This document shows positions 62,101-64,000 of a stretch of DNA of 64,000 nucleotides, piece after piece. The DNA is from Hofstenia miamia (lineage: Eukaryota; Xenacoelomorpha; Acoela). The stretch covers positions 2,263,331-2,327,330 of the forward strand of contig SCFE01000016.1 of the NCBI GenBank assembly GCA_004352715.1, written 5' to 3'. Under the pieces are notes generated by a model, which was given only the letters and a program-made list of their open reading frames with translations, was not told where the DNA came from and ran no database searches. Made by a program: the position numbers and the translations under genes. Positions within the stretch are counted from its first letter, which is position 1; every line of letters starts with the position of its first letter.

Positions 62101-62366
62101 CATATGTAAACTCACAATGCAAAGCCGCAGAGATCATAGAACAGGAGGACTACAAGAAAACGAAATGAATATTGTTAGATAACAATAACAAGGAGCGCAT
62201 TTACATTGAAGGTACCATCTTGTCAGATCAACTATACACAAGAGGAAAAGTGATACACATCCAGCTTAAAGAACTAAGAGACGAAATAGAAAAATGCCAG
62301 CCACAGGCAGTCATGCTAATCTTGGGAGTCAATGATATTGTATGGACCAACATTTGGGAACAGAGA
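59182..62366 (+). pseudogene. ORF3 of the Ty3-like element, unknown function (env position)
   Basis: ATG at 59182 overlaps the integrase stop by 11 nt in the +1 frame. The N-terminal part is hydrophilic with repeated RFKG-type motifs (GRFKGRD, CRFKGSD, KRFKAEG, SRFKGNL). From 59895 (MSKIDGETLH) to 62366 one frame runs with only six interruptions, all TGA: 60777, 60810, 61188, 61749, 61842, 62166. The protein is Lys/Glu-rich and helical (EKEYSKHLQKQID, NFFLWEKKELTISEL). No signal peptide, membrane anchor, furin site or heptad typical of Env was seen. Near the end, QAVMLILGVNDIVW resembles the GxND block of SGNH hydrolases; that is weak. A 2-nt loss in a GA run at about 59885 separates the N-terminal part in this copy but not in the 51439 copy. 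I do not recognise the family. Confidence 0.7.
59412..59713 (+). repeat. gap and re-written sequence (assembly artefact)
   Basis: N at 59412-59426, then 59427-59515 repeats 58814-58902 and 59516-59713 repeats 59211-59411. Same gap-edge pattern as in the host genes. Confidence 0.8.
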
Positions 62367-63967
62367 NGATACTGATGACAAGTGGTTCCTGGTAGAAATA
62401 AAAATCATGAGGGAGAAGAAAGAGATAGCAGAGAGAAACTACCAGAGGATAAGAGAACAACAGACTGTTGTGATGAAGAAACTAATGTTTACCAAAGCAT
62501 TTACGTGAACAGAGTTAGAAGAACTACTGAAGCCCTTCAACCAGATCACAGTTGATGTCGAATGCATAACATCAAAAGTTGATAAACAGGAATGCATATG
62601 AANACTATTACTAACCTCATCGCAATTATTATTATCCCCAGACACACAGAGGACGATCAATAAAATAAACATTGAAAAGTGGGTAGACACAAGCCAAGAT
62701 AGTACAATCAAATGGATTGATACTGATTGACAAGCAGTTCCTGGTAGAAATAAAATTCACAAGGGAGAAGAAAGAGATAGCAGAGAGAAACTACCAGAGG
62801 ATAAGAGAACAACAGACTGTTGCAACGATGAAACTAATGTTTACTGAAGCATTTACATGAACAGAGTTAGAAGAACTACTGAAGCCCTTCAACCAGATCA
62901 CAGTTGATGTTGAATGCATAACATCAAAAGTTGATATACAGGAATGCATATGAATGAAATTAAGCAGAAGGGGACTTATGCAATCATTTTGGGAGACAAT
63001 CCCAGAAGCTAAAATGAATTACCCCACTACTATTGGTTTAGCAACAGCATCAAACACAACGGGCACTTACAAAGAAATTGAGAGACTCATTGATACTAAG
63101 ATCTTACTATGTACACCACTGAAAACGATTGCAATACCCATGGTACTGCCAAGATAGAGACTCCCGAAGGAAGTAAAACCAGCAAAAGCATTTCTGCACA
63201 AGTATAAATCATATGTAAACTCACAATGCAAAGCCGCAGAGATCATAGAACAGGAGGACTACAAGAAAACAAAACAAATATTGTTAGATAACAATAACAA
63301 GGAGCACATTTACATTGAAGGTACCATCTCACCAGATCAACTATACACAAGAGGAAAAGCAATACACATCCAGCTTAAAGAACTAAGAGACGAAATAGAA
63401 AAATGCCAGCCACAGGCAGTCATGCTAATCTTGGGAGTCAATGATATTGTATGGACCAACATTTGGGAACAGAGATATCACTACTACGATGTAACAAATA
63501 GAGTGGAGATTGTAACAATAATGCGCATTGGAAAGAACAATCCTGGCAAGATATCAGAACAAGAAGTAGTGGAGAATATCAGTTTCTTTTATAAAGATGT
63601 GGCGAATATGCGTAGCCTATGAAAGGTCTTTACTTTCTTCTACCTGAACACACAAATGAGAGCAGACTTAGCCCACACCTGAAAAGCCAATGTGCAGATG
63701 ATGCTCCTGATAGCAATAAAAGGAATCCGCTTGTATGAGAAATATTTCGAAATTTTCTCACAGAAAATGAATGAGTTACAAGAAATGACACTGATAGCAG
63801 AGAACATCAGGGAAGCTCAATTTCTGAAATATGCAAATACCATGACAACTGAATGTGAGGCAGTGCTGAAAATGACAAAGCAATCCAAATACGCAGTGAT
63901 AACGTGGGAAGATAATGAGGCTGAGTCACTCATAAGAAAAGCCGACATTCTCGTGCATGGGGAATGA
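62367..63967 (+). pseudogene. ORF3, second copy of the middle and the C-terminal part
   Basis: After an n at 62366, 62367-62602 repeats 61615-61850. After another n at 62603, 62604-63474 is a diverged copy of 61500-62365, then continues to 63967 with the C-terminal region (ISFFYKDVANM, KYFEIFSQKMNELQEM, TWEDNEAESLIRKADILVHG). A one-base insertion at about 62725 shifts the frame. TGA codons lie at 63620 and 63680 and at the apparent end (63965). The true C-terminus is past the window, which closes in N. Comparison with the first copy gives the CpG-decay evidence. Confidence 0.75.
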
Positions 63968-64000
63968 CCCATGCTGTCCATAATGCNNNNNNNNNNNNNN

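Noticed and set aside
59895-62366. Alternative genetic code with UGA as a sense codon
   Set aside because: The host genes contain no in-frame TGA, and at two sites the sister copy reads CAA where this one reads TGA, which fits CGA decay. No need for a code change.
59182-63967. ORF3 as an Env glycoprotein
   Set aside because: No signal peptide, membrane anchor, cysteine pattern or cleavage site could be seen; position alone is not enough.

Overview
The window is a piece of an AT-rich nuclear genome from an invertebrate animal. This rests on spliced genes with AT-rich introns, three conserved eukaryotic genes with animal-type domain layouts, and a dense mix of piggyBac, hAT, P, Tc1, non-LTR and Ty3-like elements. 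I cannot name the phylum from sequence alone. No prokaryotic features, CRISPR arrays, rRNA or tRNA genes were recognised.

Positions 1-3975 hold unremarkable DNA plus a decayed piggyBac transposon whose two ends and TTAA target duplication are intact (869-2719). Positions 3976-32440 hold one host gene, POP1 (RNase P/MRP protein subunit). I resolve it into eight coding exons that join in phase into a 746-residue protein; one intron uses a GC donor. Its two 9.8-kb introns and one 4-kb intron are full of transposons: non-LTR elements on both strands, a hAT transposase, an unnamed DDE-like transposase, a P-element transposase, several MITEs and a fold-back Tc1 derivative. Two further host genes follow on the same strand, both with uninterrupted coding regions: glucosidase II beta (PRKCSH type, 32976-34669) and the box C/D snoRNP assembly factor BCD1/ZNHIT6 (36921-38057). 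In both, a block flanking a 21-N gap is written twice, most simply an assembly error; removing one copy keeps the frame open. POP1 and BCD1 are both nucleolar RNA-processing factors, but nothing in the sequence ties the three genes into one transcript.

Positions 38058-49153 are a graveyard of non-LTR retrotransposons on both strands. One family has an SGNH-hydrolase ORF1 and an endonuclease/RT ORF2 whose N-terminus carries a hydrophobic stretch ending in a 2A-like NPGP motif. Large N gaps and near-identical blocks show that the assembly struggled here.

Positions 49154-64000 hold broken, partly duplicated copies of a Ty3/gypsy-like LTR element: LTR end, primer-binding site, Gag with one CCHC knuckle, protease, RT with YIDD, RNase H, integrase with D-D35E, and then a very long third ORF (about 1,100 codons) of unknown function in the position of env. 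Sister copies differ mostly at TG/CA/CG positions, including many sites where one copy has TG and the other CA. That is what decay of methylated CpG predicts, and it explains why most stops in these frames are TGA. The unknown third ORF and a recurrent GCCGATTCAAGGGC (RFKG) motif in the same element are the best candidates for something undescribed.
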